A DNA stretch of 64,000 bases. It comes from Hydractinia symbiolongicarpus (Eukaryota; Cnidaria; Hydrozoa; Anthoathecata; Hydractiniidae). A model generated the notes under the pieces. It had not been told where the DNA came from, ran no database searches, and was given only the letters and a program-made list of their open reading frames with translations. The stretch lies in assembly GCF_029227915.1 (NCBI RefSeq), contig NC_079886.1, forward strand, positions 26,018,501-26,082,500, written 5' to 3'. The position numbers were made by a program, and so were the translations under genes. How positions within the stretch are numbered: position 1 is the stretch's first letter; each line of letters opens with the position of its first letter. This document shows, one piece after another, positions 37,465 to 50,800 of this stretch.

Positions 37465-38364
37465 ATAAAAAATGTATTACGGAACACGAAGAATTCCGAG
37501 CGGTGGTTTTATTGAAGAGTACGCTGTGAACATCTTTGGTGGCACTCCATGACAGAGAGTTTCGAACGACCACCTAGTTACCAGCCCCCATTCACCTCCT
37601 TAACATCCTTTTTTTTCCTCCGTTCAGATATTTCTCTGACTTTTGGTTTTTCCTTATACTGAAGATTTTTTTTTGGATCCTTGAGCAGCGAAAAAAAAAT
37701 TTTATCCTGTTTTTTTCGACTGTTGTTAGTGCAACTCACAACAGCGCGCCACGACATTATTCTGCCTCTCAACCTTACTGAATGTGCGATCTGAGTCTAA
37801 TCTCTCTGTGGCGGGATATCTAGCGAAGAGGAAACTAATTTTTAATTATTGATTGGTTGTCTTTAGAGTAGCTGAAACAACTATGCAACCCTAAGGCTAA
37901 AGTCATATTGAACTTCAAGTTTTATTAGCGAAAGCTTCTTACTTAGGTTCGTACAGAATTAGCACAGTGTGTGATTACCTTAAGGTCTAGACACATCTCT
38001 CGCCTTCGATTTTTTAATTCCATATGAATAATTCATAAAAAGCGGTCTTTCACAATTCAGGAGGTAAAATTACCAAAATTTTTAAACATATAATAAAATA
38101 TCAGCCTTGGCCCACGTTTTATCTATTTTGGTCAGTTCGGCGCGCTCCAGGTAAATACGTCACACGCGACATATTATTTCAGCCTCGCTTTAGTGCCTAT
38201 CATCCGCCATTCATATAAACAATCGAAGCGAGAGACCGCATGCTTTTTTGTAAACAAGAATGAGATATTGTTCAGTTGGTGTTAGGAAAGAAAACAAATA
38301 ATTATTTAATTATTTTATAGAAATTAGTTTCAAATAAGAATTGTTTGTCAAAATTTTAGTTGAT

Positions 38365-38383
38365 TTTTAATCGGACAGTACCT
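38365..38383 (-). repeat. Right terminal inverted repeat, outer transposon
   Basis: TTTTAATCGGACAGTACCT, a perfect inverted copy of 35881-35899, followed immediately by the second TTAA. Confidence 0.95.
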
Positions 38384-38387
38384 TTAA
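38384..38387. repeat. TTAA target-site duplication, right copy
   Basis: Second copy of the target TTAA. The satellite continues with 'attggcatgattgacgg'. Confidence 0.93.
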
Positions 38388-41300
38388 ATTGGCATGATTG
38401 ACGGAACTCAGCGATTACACTGGGCGCTGTGGTAGCGCTTCATTTAAAAATGTAGATATGTAAGTCATTTTTTACTGTGGGACCAATCCTAGCCGTTATC
38501 GCACGCTGAAGAAATACAGACAGTTTCTAAAACTATATTTCCTTGATTTTCTAACGGTGTCAGCCCGTTTCAGTTACAACATTTGGGTCACATTTTCGTA
38601 CCAACATGTATTTAGCGATATTTTTCTGATATTACTAGGTTGCATCGCTTTTAACAGTGAAACGATTGTCTGTGGGACTTAATTGAACTGATTTTGGACT
38701 GTGACCTTACAAATGTGATGAATGAGACAATTGGACTTCATGAAATAACATTCTTCTTAAATTGGCATGATTTCCGGAACTCAGCGGTTAAACTGGGCGC
38801 TGTGGTAGCGCTTCATTTAAAAATGCAGATATATAAGTCATTTTTTACTGTGGGATCAATCCTAGCCGCTATCGCACGCCGAAGAAATTGAGACATTTTC
38901 GAAAACTACATTTCATTGACTTTCTAACGGTATCAGTCCGTTTCAGTTACAACACTTGGGTCACATTTTTGTACCAACATGTATTTAGCGATATATTTCT
39001 GATTAGGTTGCATCGCTTTTAACAGTTAAACAATTGACTGTGGGACTTAATTGAACTGATTTTGGACTGTGACCTGACAAATGTGATGAATGAGACAATT
39101 GGACTCCATGAAATAACATTCTTCTTGTACTCAGCGATTAAACTGGGTGCTGCGGTAGCGCTTCATTTAAAAATGCAGATAAATAAGTCATTTATTACTG
39201 TAGGACCAATCCTAGCTGTTATCGCACGCTGAAGAAATAGAGACAGTTTCAAAAACTACATTTCATTTGTTTTCTAACGGTATCAGCCCTTTCAGTTACA
39301 ACGGTCGCGTCACATATTCGTACCAACATGTATTTAGCGATATTTTTCTGATATTACTTAGTTGCATCGCTTTTAACAGTGAAACAAATGACTGTGGGAC
39401 TTAATTGAACTGATTTAGGACTGTGACCTGACAAATGTGATGAATGAGAAAATTGGACTCCATGAAATAACATTTTTCTTAAATTGGCATGATTGCCGGA
39501 ACTCAAGGGTTAAACTGGGCGCTGTGGTAGCGCTTCATTTAAAAATGCAGATAAATAAGTCATTTTTTACTGTAGGACCAATCCTAGCTGTTATCGCACG
39601 CTGAAGAAATAGAGACAGTTTCAAAAACTACATTTCATTTGTTTTCTAACGGTATCAGTCAGTTTCAGTTACAACGGTTGCGCCACATATTCGTACCAAC
39701 ATGTATTTAGCGATGTTTTTCTGATATTACTAGATTGCATCGCTTTTAACAGTGAAACGATTGAATGTGGGACTTAATTGAACTGATTTTGGACTGCGAC
39801 CTTACAAATGTGATGAATGAGACAATTGGACTTCATGAAATAACATTCTTCTTAAATTGGCATGATTTCCGGAACTCAGCGGTTAAACTGGGCGCTGTGG
39901 TAGCGCTTTATTTAAAAATGCAGATATATCAGTCAGTTTTTACTGTGGGATCAATCCTAGCCGCTATCGCACGTCGTAGAAATTGAGACATTTTCGAAAA
40001 CTACATTTCATTGACTTTCTAACGGTATCATTCCGTTTCAGTTACAACACCTGGGTCACATTTTTGTACCAACATGTATTTAGCGATATATTTCTGATTA
40101 GGTTGCATCGCTTTTAACAGTGAAACAATTGACTGTGGGACTTAATTGAACTGATTTTGGACTGTGCCTGGCAAATGTGATGAATGAGACAATTGGACTC
40201 CATAAAATAACATTCTTCATGTACTCAGCGATTAAACTGGGTGCTGCGGTAGCGCTTTATTTAAAAATGCAGATAAAAAAGTCATTTTTTACTGTAGGAC
40301 CAATCCTAGCTGTTATCGCACGCTGAAGAAATAGAGACAGTTTCAAAAACTACATTTCATTTGTTTTCTAACGGTATCAGTCCGTTTCAGTTACAACAGT
40401 TGCGTCACATATTCGTACCAACATGTATTTAGCGATATTTTTCTGATATTACTTGGTTGCATCGCTTTTAACAGTGAAACAATTGACTGTGGGACTTAAT
40501 TGAACTGATTTTGGACTGTGACCTGACAAATGTGATGAATGAGAAAATTGGACTCCATGAAATAACATTCTTCTTAAATTGGCATGATTGCCGGTACTCA
40601 GCGATTACACTGGGTGCTGTGGCAGCGCTTCATTTAAAAGTGTAGATATATTAGTCATTTTTTACTGTGGGACCAATCCTAGGCGTTATCGCACGCTGAA
40701 GAAATTGAGACAGTTTCAAAAAGTAAATTTCATTGACTTTCTAACGGTATCAGTCCGTTTCTGTTACAACGGTTGCGTGACATTTTCGTACCAACATGTG
40801 TTTAGCGATATTTTTCTGATATTACTAGGTTCTATCGCTTTTAACAGTGAAACGATTGACTATGGAACTTAATTGAACTGATTTTGGACTGTGACCTGAC
40901 AAATGTGATGAATGAGACAATTGGACTCCATGAAATAACATTCTTCTTGTACTCAGCGATTAAACTGGGCGCTGTGGTAGCGCTTCATTTAAAAATGCAG
41001 ATAAATAAGTCATTTTTTACTGTAGGACCAATCCTAGCTTTTTTCGCACGCTGAAGAAATAGAGACAGTTTCAAAAACTACATTTCATTTGTTTTCTAAC
41101 GGTATCAGTCAGTTTCAGTTACAACGGTTGCGTCACATATTCGTACCAACATGTATTTAGCGATGTTTTTCTGATATTACTAGATTGCATCGCTTTTAAC
41201 AGTGAAACGATTGAATGTGGGACTTAATTGAACTGATTTTGGACTTTATCATTATAAATGCAATAATTGAGAGAATTGAACTCAAAGAAATAAAATTATT

Positions 41301-44300
41301 CTGAATTTGACATGATTGCTAGAACTCAGCGATTACACTGGGTGCTGTGGTAGCGCTTCATTTAAAAATGTAGATATGTAAGTCATTTTTTACTGTGGGA
41401 GCAACCTAGCCGTTATCGCACGCTGAAGAAATTGAGACAGTTTCAAAAACTACATTTCATTGACTTTCTAACGGTGTCAGCCCGTTTCAGTTACAACATT
41501 TGGGTCACATTTTCGTACCAACATGTATTTAGCGATATATTTCTGATTAGGTTGCATCGCTTTTAACAGTGAAACAATTGACTGTGGGACTTAATTGAAC
41601 TGATTTTGGACTGTGCCTGACAAATGTGATGAATGAAACAATTGGACTCCATGAAATAACATTCTTCTTGTACTCAGCGATTAAACTGGGTGCTGCGGTA
41701 GCGCTTCATTTAAAAATGCAGATAAATAAGTCATTTTTTACTGTAGGACCAATCCTAGCTGTTATCGCACGCTGAAGAAATAGAGACAGTTTCAAAAACT
41801 ACATTTCATTTGTTTTCTAACGGTATCAGTCCGTTTCAGTTACAACAGTTGCGTCACATATTCGTACCAACATGTATTTAGCGATATTTTTCAGATATTA
41901 CTAGGTTGCATCGCTTTTAACAGTGAAACGATTGACTGTGGGACTTACTTGAACTGATTTTGGACGGTGACCTGACAAATGTGATGAATGAGAAAATTGG
42001 ACTCCATGAAATAACATTCTTCTTAAATTGGCATGATTGCTGGTACTCAGCGATTACACTGGGTGCTGTGGCAGTGCTTCATTTAAAAGTGTAGATATAT
42101 TAGTCATTTTTTACTGTGGGACCAATCCTAGCCGTTATCGCACGCTGAAGAAATTGAGACAGTTTCAAAAAGTACATTTCATTGACTTTCTAACGGTATC
42201 AGTCCGTTTCTGTTACAACGGTTGCGTGACATATTCGTACCAACATGTGTTTAGCGATATTTTTCTGATATTACTAGGTTCTATCGCTTTTAACAGTAAA
42301 ACGATTGACTATGGGACTTAATTTAACTGATTTTGGACTGTGACCTGACAAATGTGATTAATGAGACAATTGGACTCCATGAAATAACATTCTTTTTGTA
42401 CTCAGCGATTAAACTGGGTGCTGCGGTAGCGCTTCATTTAAAAATGCAGATAAATAAGTCATTTTTTACTGTAGGACCAATCCTAGTTGTTATTGCACGC
42501 TGAAGAAATACAGACAGTTTCAAAAACTACATTTCGTTGACTTTCTAACAGTATCAGTCCGTTTCTGTTACAACGGTTGCGTCACATATTCGTACCAACA
42601 TGTATTTAGCGATATTTTTCAGATATTACTAGGTTGCATCGCTTTTAACAGTGAAACGATTGACTGTGGGACTTACTTGAACTGATTTTGGACTTTAACT
42701 TTATAAATATGATAATTGAGACAATTGGACTCCATGCAATAGCATTCTTCTTAAATTGGTATGATTGACGGAACTTCGCGATTACACTGGGCGCTGTGGT
42801 AGCGCTTCATTTAAAAATGTAGATATGCAAGTCGTTTTTTACTGTGGGACCAATCCTAGCCGTTATCGCACGCTGAAGAAATTGAGAAAGTTTCAAAAAC
42901 TACATTTCATTGACTTTCTAACGGTGTCAGCCCGTTTCAGTTACAACGGTTGCGTCACATATTCGTACCAACATGTATTTAGCGATGTTTTTCTGATATT
43001 ACTAGATTGCATCGCTTTTAACAGTGAAACGATTGAATGTGGGACTTAATTGAACTGATTTTGGACTTTATCATTATAAATGCAATAATTGAGAGAATTG
43101 AACTCAAAGAAATAAAATTATTCTGAATTTGACATGATTGCTAGAACTCAGCGATTACACTGGGTGCTGTGGTAGCGCTTCATTTAAAAATGTAGATATG
43201 TAAGTCATTTTTTACTGTGGGAGCAACCTAGCCGTTATCGCACGCTGAAGAAATTGAGACAGTTTCAAAAACTACATTTCATTGACTTTCTAACGGTGTC
43301 AGCCCGTTTCAGTTACAACATTTGGGTCACATTTTCGTACCAACATGTATTTAGCGATATATTTCTGATTAGGTTGCATCGCTTTTAACAGTGAAACAAT
43401 TGACTGTGGGACTTAATTGAACTGATTTTGGACTGTGCCTGACAAATGTGATGAATGAAACAATTGGACTCCATGAAATAACATTCTTCTTGTACTCAGC
43501 GATTAAACTGGGTGCTGCGGTAGCGCTTCATTTAAAAATGCAGATAAATAAGTCATTTTTTACTGTAGGACCAATCCTAGCTGTTATCGCACGCTGAAGA
43601 AATAGAGACAGTTTCAAAAACTACATTTCATTTGTTTTCTAACGGTATCAGTCCGTTTCAGTTACAACAGTTGCGTCACATATTCGTACCAACATGTATT
43701 TAGCGATATTTTTCAGATATTACTAGGTTGCATCGCTTTTAACAGTGAAACGATTGACTGTGGGACTTACTTGAACTGATTTTGGACGGTGACCTGACAA
43801 ATGTGATGAATGAGAAAATTGGACTCCATGAAATAACATTCTTCTTAAATTGGCATGATTGCTGGTACTCAGCGATTACACTGGGTGCTGTGGCAGTGCT
43901 TCATTTAAAAGTGTAGATATATTAGTCATTTTTTACTGTGGGACCAATCCTAGCCGTTATCGCACGCTGAAGAAATTGAGACAGTTTCAAAAAGTACATT
44001 TCATTGACTTTCTAACGGTATCAGTCCGTTTCTGTTACAACGGTTGCGTGACATATTCGTACCAACATGTGTTTAGCGATATTTTTCTGATATTACTAGG
44101 TTCTATCGCTTTTAACAGTAAAACGATTGACTATGGGACTTAATTTAACTGATTTTGGACTGTGACCTGACAAATGTGATTAATGAGACAATTGGACTCC
44201 ATGAAATAACATTCTTTTTGTACTCAGCGATTAAACTGGGTGCTGCGGTAGCGCTTCATTTAAAAATGCAGATAAATAAGTCATTTTTTACTGTAGGACC

Positions 44301-44880
44301 AATCCTAGTTGTTATTGCACGCTGAAGAAATACAGACAGTTTCAAAAACTACATTTCGTTGACTTTCTAACAGTATCAGTCCGTTTCTGTTACAACGGTT
44401 GCGTCACATATTCGTACCAACATGTATTTAGCGATATTTTTCAGATATTACTAGGTTGCATCGCTTTTAACAGTGAAACGATTGACTGTGGGACTTACTT
44501 GAACTGATTTTGGACTTTAACTTTATAAATATGATAATTGAGACAATTGGACTCCATGCAATAGCATTCTTCTTAAATTGGTATGATTGACGGAACTTCG
44601 CGATTACACTGGGCGCTGTGGTAGCGCTTCATTTAAAAATGTAGATATGCAAGTCGTTTTTTACTGTGGGACCAATCCTAGCCGTTATCGCACGCTGAAG
44701 AAATTGAGAAAGTTTCAAAAACTACATTTCATTGACTTTCTTACGGTGTCAGCCCGTTTCAGTTACAACAGTTGGACCACATTTTCGTACCAACATGTAT
44801 TTAGCGATATTTTTCTGATATTACTAGGTTGCATCGCTTTTAACAGTGAAACGATTGACTGTGGGACTTAATTGAACTGA
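38388..44880 (+). repeat. Satellite block V, with a 1822-bp 5-mer tandem duplication
   Basis: Segment 41115-42936 is followed directly by a near-identical copy at 42937-44760. The unit is five monomers less 43 bp. That is accounted for by two 18-bp deletions ('ttcttgtactcagcg', 'ctttttgtactcagcg'), one 5-bp deletion ('tgattaggttgc') and two 1-bp losses. A third copy of most of the unit is at 47775-49319. The 5-bp-deletion variant occurs near 38989, 40084, 41535, 43357, 47788 and 54086. I did not see it left of the transposon. Confidence 0.87.
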
Positions 44881-47800
44881 TTTTGGACTTTAACTTTATA
44901 AATGCAATAATTGAGAGAATTGAACTCCAAGAAATAAAATTATTCTAAATTTGACATGATTGCTAGAACTCAGCGATTACACTGGGCGCTGTGGTAGCGC
45001 TTCATTTAAAAATGTAGATATGTAAGTCGTTTTTTACTGTGGGACCAATCCTAGCCGTTATCGCACGCTGAAGAAATTGAAAAAGTTTCAAAAACTACAT
45101 TTCATTGACTTTCTTACGGTGTCAGCCCGTTTCAGTTACAACAGTTGGGTCACATTTTCGTACCAACATGTATTTAGCGATATTTTTCTGATACTACTAC
45201 GTTGCATCGGTTTTAACAGTGAAACAATTGACTGTGGGACTTAATTGAACCGATTTTGGACTGTGACCTGACAAATGTGATGAATGAGACAATTGGACTC
45301 CATGAGATAACACTCTTCTTAAACTGGCATGATTGCCTGTACTCAGCGATTAAACTGGGTGCTGTGGTAGCGCTTCATTTAAAAATGCAGATAAATAAGT
45401 CATTTTTTACTGTAGGGCCAATCCTAGCTGTTATCACACGCTGAAGAAATAGATACAGTTTCAAAAACTACATTTCATTTGTTTTCTAACGGTATCAGCC
45501 CGTTTCAGTTACAACAGTTGGGTCACATTTTCGTACCAACATGTATTTAGCGATGATTTTCTGATATTACTAGGCTGCATGGCTTTCAACAGTGAAACGA
45601 TTGACTGTGGGACTTAATTGAACTGATTTTGGACTGTGACCTTACAAATGTGATGAATGAGACAATTGGACTCCATGAAATAACATTCTTCTTAAATTGG
45701 CATGATTGCCGGAACTCATCGGTTAAACTGGGCGCTGTGGTAGCTCTTCATTTAAAAATGTAGATATATAATTCATTTTTTACTGTGGGACTAATCCTAG
45801 CCGCTATCGCACGCCGAAGAAGTTGAGACATTTTTGAAAACTACATTTTATTGACTTTCTAACGGTATCAGTCCGTTTCAGTTACAACAGTTGGGTCACA
45901 TTTTCGTACCAAAATGTACTTAGCGATATTTTTCTGATATTACTAGGTTGAATCGCTTTTAACAGTGACCGATTGACTGTGGGACTTAATTGAACTGATT
46001 TTGGACTTTAACTTTATAAATGCAATAATTGAGAGAATTAAACTCCAAGAAATAAAATTATTCTAAATTTGACATGATTGCTAGAACTCAGCGATTACAC
46101 TGGGCGCTGTGGTAGCGCTTCATTTAAAAATGTAGATATGTAAGTCGTTTTTTACTGTGGGACCAATCCTAGCCGTTTTCGCACGCTGAAGAAATTGAGA
46201 CAGTTTCAAAAACTACATTTCATTGACTTTCTTACGGTGTCAGCCCGTTTCAGTTACAACAGTTGGGTCACATTTTCGAACCAACATGTATTTAGCGATA
46301 TTTTTCTGATACTACTAGGTTGCATCGGTTTGAACAGTGAAACAATTGACTGTGGGACTTAATTGAACTGATTTTGGACTGTGACCTTACAAATGTGATG
46401 AATTAGACAATTGGACTCCATGAAATAACATTCTTCTTAAATTGGCATAATTGCCGGATCTCAGCGGTTTAACTGGGCGCTGTGGTAGCGCTACATTTAA
46501 AAATGTAGATATATAATTCATTTTTTACTGTGGGACTAATCCTAGCCGCTATCGCACGACGAAGCAGTTGAGACATTTTTGAAAACTACATTTTATTGAT
46601 TTTCTAACGGTATCAGTCCGTTTCAGTTACAACAGTTGGGTCACATTTTCGTACCAAAATGTACTTAGCGATATTTTTCTGATATTACTAGGTTGCATCG
46701 CTTTTAACAGTGAAACGATTGACTGTGGGACTTAATTGAACTGATTTTGGACTATAACTTTATAAATGCAATAATTGAGAGAATTGAACTCCAAGAAATA
46801 ACATTATTCTAAATTTGACATGATTGCTAGAACTCAGCGATTACACTGGGCGCTGTGGTAGCGCTTCATTTAAAAATGTAGATATGTAAGTCGTTTTTTA
46901 CTGTGGGACCAATCCTAGCCGTTATCGCACGCTGAAGAAATTGAGACAGTTTCAAAAACTACATTTCATTGACTTTCTTACGGTGTCAGCCCGTTTCAGT
47001 TACAACAGTTGGGTCACATTTTCGTACCAACATGTATTTAGCGATATTTTTCTGATACTACTAGGTTGCATCGGTTTTAACAGTGAAACAATTGACTGTG
47101 GGACTTAATTGAACTGATTTTGGACTGTGACCTGACAAATGTGATGAATGAGACAATTGGACTCCATGAGATAACACTCTTCTTAAACTGGCATGATTGC
47201 GTGTACTCAGCGATTAAACTGGGTGCTGTGGTAGCGCTTCATTTAAAAATGCAGATAAATAAGTCATTTTTTACTGTAGGGCCAATCCTAGCTGTTATCA
47301 CACGCTGAAGAAATAGATACAGTTTCAAAAACTACATTTCATTTGTTTTCTAACGGTATCAGCCCGTTTCAGTTACAACAGTTGGGTCACATTTTCGTAC
47401 CAACATGTATTTAGCGATATTTTTCTGATATTACTAGGTTGCATCGGTTTTAACAGTGAAACGATTGACTGTGGGACTTAATTGAACTGATTTTGGACTG
47501 CGACCTTACAAATGTGATGAATGAGACAATTGGACTTCATGAAATAACATTCTTCTTAAATTGGCATGATTTCCGGAACTCAGCGGTTAAACTGGGCGCT
47601 GTGGTAGCGCTTCATTTAAAAATGCAGATATATAAGTCATTTCTTACTGTGGGATCAATCCTAGCCGCTATCGCACGTCGTAGAAATTGAGACATTTTCG
47701 AAAACTACATTTCATTGACTTTCTAACGGTATCATTCCGTTTCAGTTACAACACTTGGGTCACATTTTTGTACCAACATGTATTTAGCGATATATTTCTG

Positions 47801-50800
47801 ATTAGGTTGCATCGCTTTTAACAGTGAAACAATTGACTGTGGGACTTAATTGAACTGGTTTTGGACTGTGCCTGACAAATGTGATGAATGAGACAATTGG
47901 ACTCCATGAAATAACATTCTTCTTGTACTCAGCGATTAAACTGGGTGCTGCGGTAGCGCTTCATTTAAAAATGCAGATAAATAAGTCATTTTTTACTGTA
48001 GGACCAATCCTAGCTGTTATCGCACGCTGAAGAAATAGAGACAGTTTCAAAAACTACATTTCATTTGTTTTCTAACGGTATCAGTCCGTTTCAGTTACAA
48101 CAGTTGCGTCACATATTCGTACCAACATGTATTTAGCGATATTTTTCAGATATTACTAGGTTGCATCGCTTTTAACAGTGAAACGATTGACTGTGGGACT
48201 TACTTGAACTGATTTTGGACGGTGACCTGACAAATGTGATGAATGAGAAAATTGGACTCCATGAAATAACATTCTTCTTAAATTGGCATGATTGCTGGTA
48301 CTCAGCGATTACACTGGGTGCTGTGGCAGCGCTTCATTTAAAAGTGTAGATATATTAGTCATTTTTTACTGTGGGACCAATCCTAGCCGTTATCGCACGC
48401 TGAAGAAATTGAGACAGTTTCAAAAAGTACATTTCATTGACTTTCTAACGGTATCAGTCCGTTTCTGTTACAACGGTTGCGTGACATATTCGTACCAACA
48501 TGTGTTTAGCGATATTTTTCTGATATTACTAGGTTCTATCGCTTTTAACAGTAAAACGATTGACTATGGGACTTAATTTAACTGATTTTGGACTGTGACC
48601 TGACAAATGTGATTAATGAGACAATTGGACTCCATGAAATAACATTCTTTTTGTACTCAGCGATTAAACTGGGTGCTGCGGTAGCGCTTCATTTAAAAAT
48701 GCAGATAAATAAGTCATTTTTTACTGTAGGACCAATCCTAGCTGTTATCGCACGCTGAAGAAATACAGACAGTTTCAAAAACTACATTTCGTTGACTTTC
48801 TAACAGTATCAGTCCGTTTCTGTTACAACGGTTGCGTCACATATTCGTACCAACATGTATTTAGCGATATTTTTCAGATATTACTAGGTTGCATCGCTTT
48901 TAACAGTGAAACGATTGACTGTGGGACTTACTTGAACTGATTTTGGACTTTAACTTTATAAATATGATAATTGAGACAATTGGACTCCATGCAATAGCAT
49001 TCTTCTTAAATTGGTATGATTGACGGAACTTCGCGATTACACTGGGCGCTGTGGTAGCGCTTCATTTAAAAATGTAGATATGCAAGTCGTTTTTTACTGT
49101 GGGACCAATCCTAGCCGTTATCGCACGCTGAAGAAATTGAGACAGTTTCAAAAACTACATTTCATTGACTTTCTTACGGTGTCAGCCCGTTTCAGTTACA
49201 ACAGTTGGACCACATTTTCGTACCAACATGTATTTAGCGATATTTTTCTGATATTACTAGGTTGCATCGCTTTTAACAGTGAAACGATTGACTGTGGGAC
49301 TTAATTGAACTGATTTTGGACTGTGACCTTACAAATGTGATGAATGAGACAATTGGACTCCATGAAATAACATTCTTCTTAAATTGGCATGATTGCCGGA
49401 ACTCAGCGGTTAAACTGGGCGCTGCGGTAGCGCTTCATTTAAAAACGTAGATATATAATTCATTTTTTACTGTGGGACTAATCCTTGCCGCTATCGCACG
49501 CCGAAGAAGTTGAGACATTTTTGAAAACTACATTTTGTTGACTTTCTAACGGTATCAGCCCGTTTCAGTTACAACAGTTGAGTCACATATTCGTACCAAA
49601 ATGTACTTAGCGATATTTTTCTGATATTACTAGATTGCATCGCTTTTAACAGTGAAACGATTGACTGTGGGACTTAATTGAACTGATTTTGGACTTTAAC
49701 TTTATAAATGCAATAATTGAGAGAATTGAACTCCAAGAAATAAAATTATTCTAAATTTGACATGATTGCTAGAACTCAGCGATTACACTGGGCGCTGTGG
49801 TAGCGCTTCATTTAAAAATGTAGATATGTAAGTCGTTTTTTACTGTGGGACCAATCCTAGCCGTTATCGCACGCTGAAGAAATTGAAAAAGTTTCAAAAA
49901 CTACATTTCACTGACTTTCTTACGGTGTCAGCCCGTTTCAGTTACAACAGTTGGGTCACATTTTCGTACCAACATGTATTTAGCGATATTTTTCTGATAC
50001 TACTACGTTGCATCGGTTTTAACAGTGAAACAATTGACTGTGGGACTTAATTGAACTGATTTTGGACTGTGACCTGACAAATGTGATGAATGAGACAATT
50101 GGACTCCATGAAATAACATTCTTCTTAAATTGGCATAATTGCCGGATCTCAGCGGTTTAACTGGGCGCTGTTGTAGCGCTACATTTAAAAATGTAGATAT
50201 ATAATTCATTTTTTACTGTGGGACTAATCCTAGCCGCTATCGCATGCCGAAGCAGTTGAGACATTTTTGAAAACTACATTTTATTGACTTTCTAACGGTA
50301 TCAGCCCGTTTCAGTTACAACAGTTGGGTCACATTTTCGTACCAACATGTATTTAGCGACATTTTTCTGATATTACTAGGTTGCATCGGTTTTAACAGTG
50401 AAACAATTGACTGTGGGACTTAATTGAACTGATTTTGGACTATAACTTTATAAATGCAATAATTGAGAGAATTGAACTCCAAGAAATAAAATTATTCTAA
50501 ATTTGACATGATTGCTAGAACTCAGCGATTACACTGGGCGCTGTGGTAGCGCTTCATTTAAAAATGTAGATATGTAAGTCGTTGTTTACTGTGGGACCAA
50601 TCCTAGCCGTTATCGCACGCTGAAGAAATTGAGACAGTTTCAAAAACTACATTTCATTGACTTTCTTACGGTGTCAGCCCGTTTCAGTTACAACAGTTGG
50701 GTCACATTTTCGTACCAACATGTATTTAGCAATATTTTTCTGATACTACTAGGTTGCATCGGTTTTAACTGTGAAACAATTGACTGTGGGACTTAATTGA

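Larger units (their letters stand above)
36209..37577 (+). pseudogene. P2X purinoceptor 7-like (ballast zinc-binding domain) pseudogene
   Basis: The ATG at 36209 opens a 52-codon frame (TAG at 36365) that starts MNENNSQVLGFQFEPERT and ends PKCERMPSEV. Two extra bases at the TAG shift the frame; the next frame reads ECFCCHE (about 36368-36388). The gene is then split by a nested transposon, resumes at 37368, and after a likely 75-bp intron reads KCITEHEEFRAVVLL (from 37470). An in-frame TGA (37527) is followed by TSLVALHDREF and a TAG at 37575. An acidic 'FEP' leader, a C-x2-M-P-[ST]-E-x-EC-x-CC-x-E cysteine cluster, a CITEH-x2-FRAV block and an 'LVAL-D' block are the pattern I know from the cytoplasmic zinc-binding ballast domain of P2X7 and invertebrate P2X7-like proteins. 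There is no channel part. The expected next block (AYRQF-x-W) may survive weakly as SYQPPFTS at 37576-37599 in a shifted frame. The frameshift, stops and insertion make it non-functional. Function of the family in transposons is unknown to me. Confidence 0.8.
35881..38383. mobile_element. TTAA-flanked DNA transposon copy, 2503 bp, inactive
   Basis: The only non-satellite sequence in the window. It is bounded by perfect 19-bp terminal inverted repeats and a TTAA target duplication, and it sits in one class-B satellite monomer that is otherwise intact. TTAA targets are characteristic of piggyBac, Kolobok and Sola3 elements. I see no transposase, so the superfamily is undecided. Inside, on the plus strand, lies a broken P2X7-like gene (36209-37577), itself split by a second transposon (36397-37361). 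Without that insertion the element would be about 1.53 kb. The 5' leader (35881-36208) and 3' tail (37578-38364) hold no coding sequence I recognise; an AATAAA at 38092-38097 could be a polyadenylation signal but is weak evidence. The copy is a non-autonomous or decayed derivative that carries the gene as cargo or as an accessory ORF. Confidence 0.9.

Noticed and set aside
37379-37772. Minus-strand frames at 37379-37573 and 37578-37772
   Set aside because: The first is antisense to the P2X7-like exon and intron; the second is low-complexity Lys/Arg-rich sequence read from a T-rich tract. Neither shows a recognisable motif.
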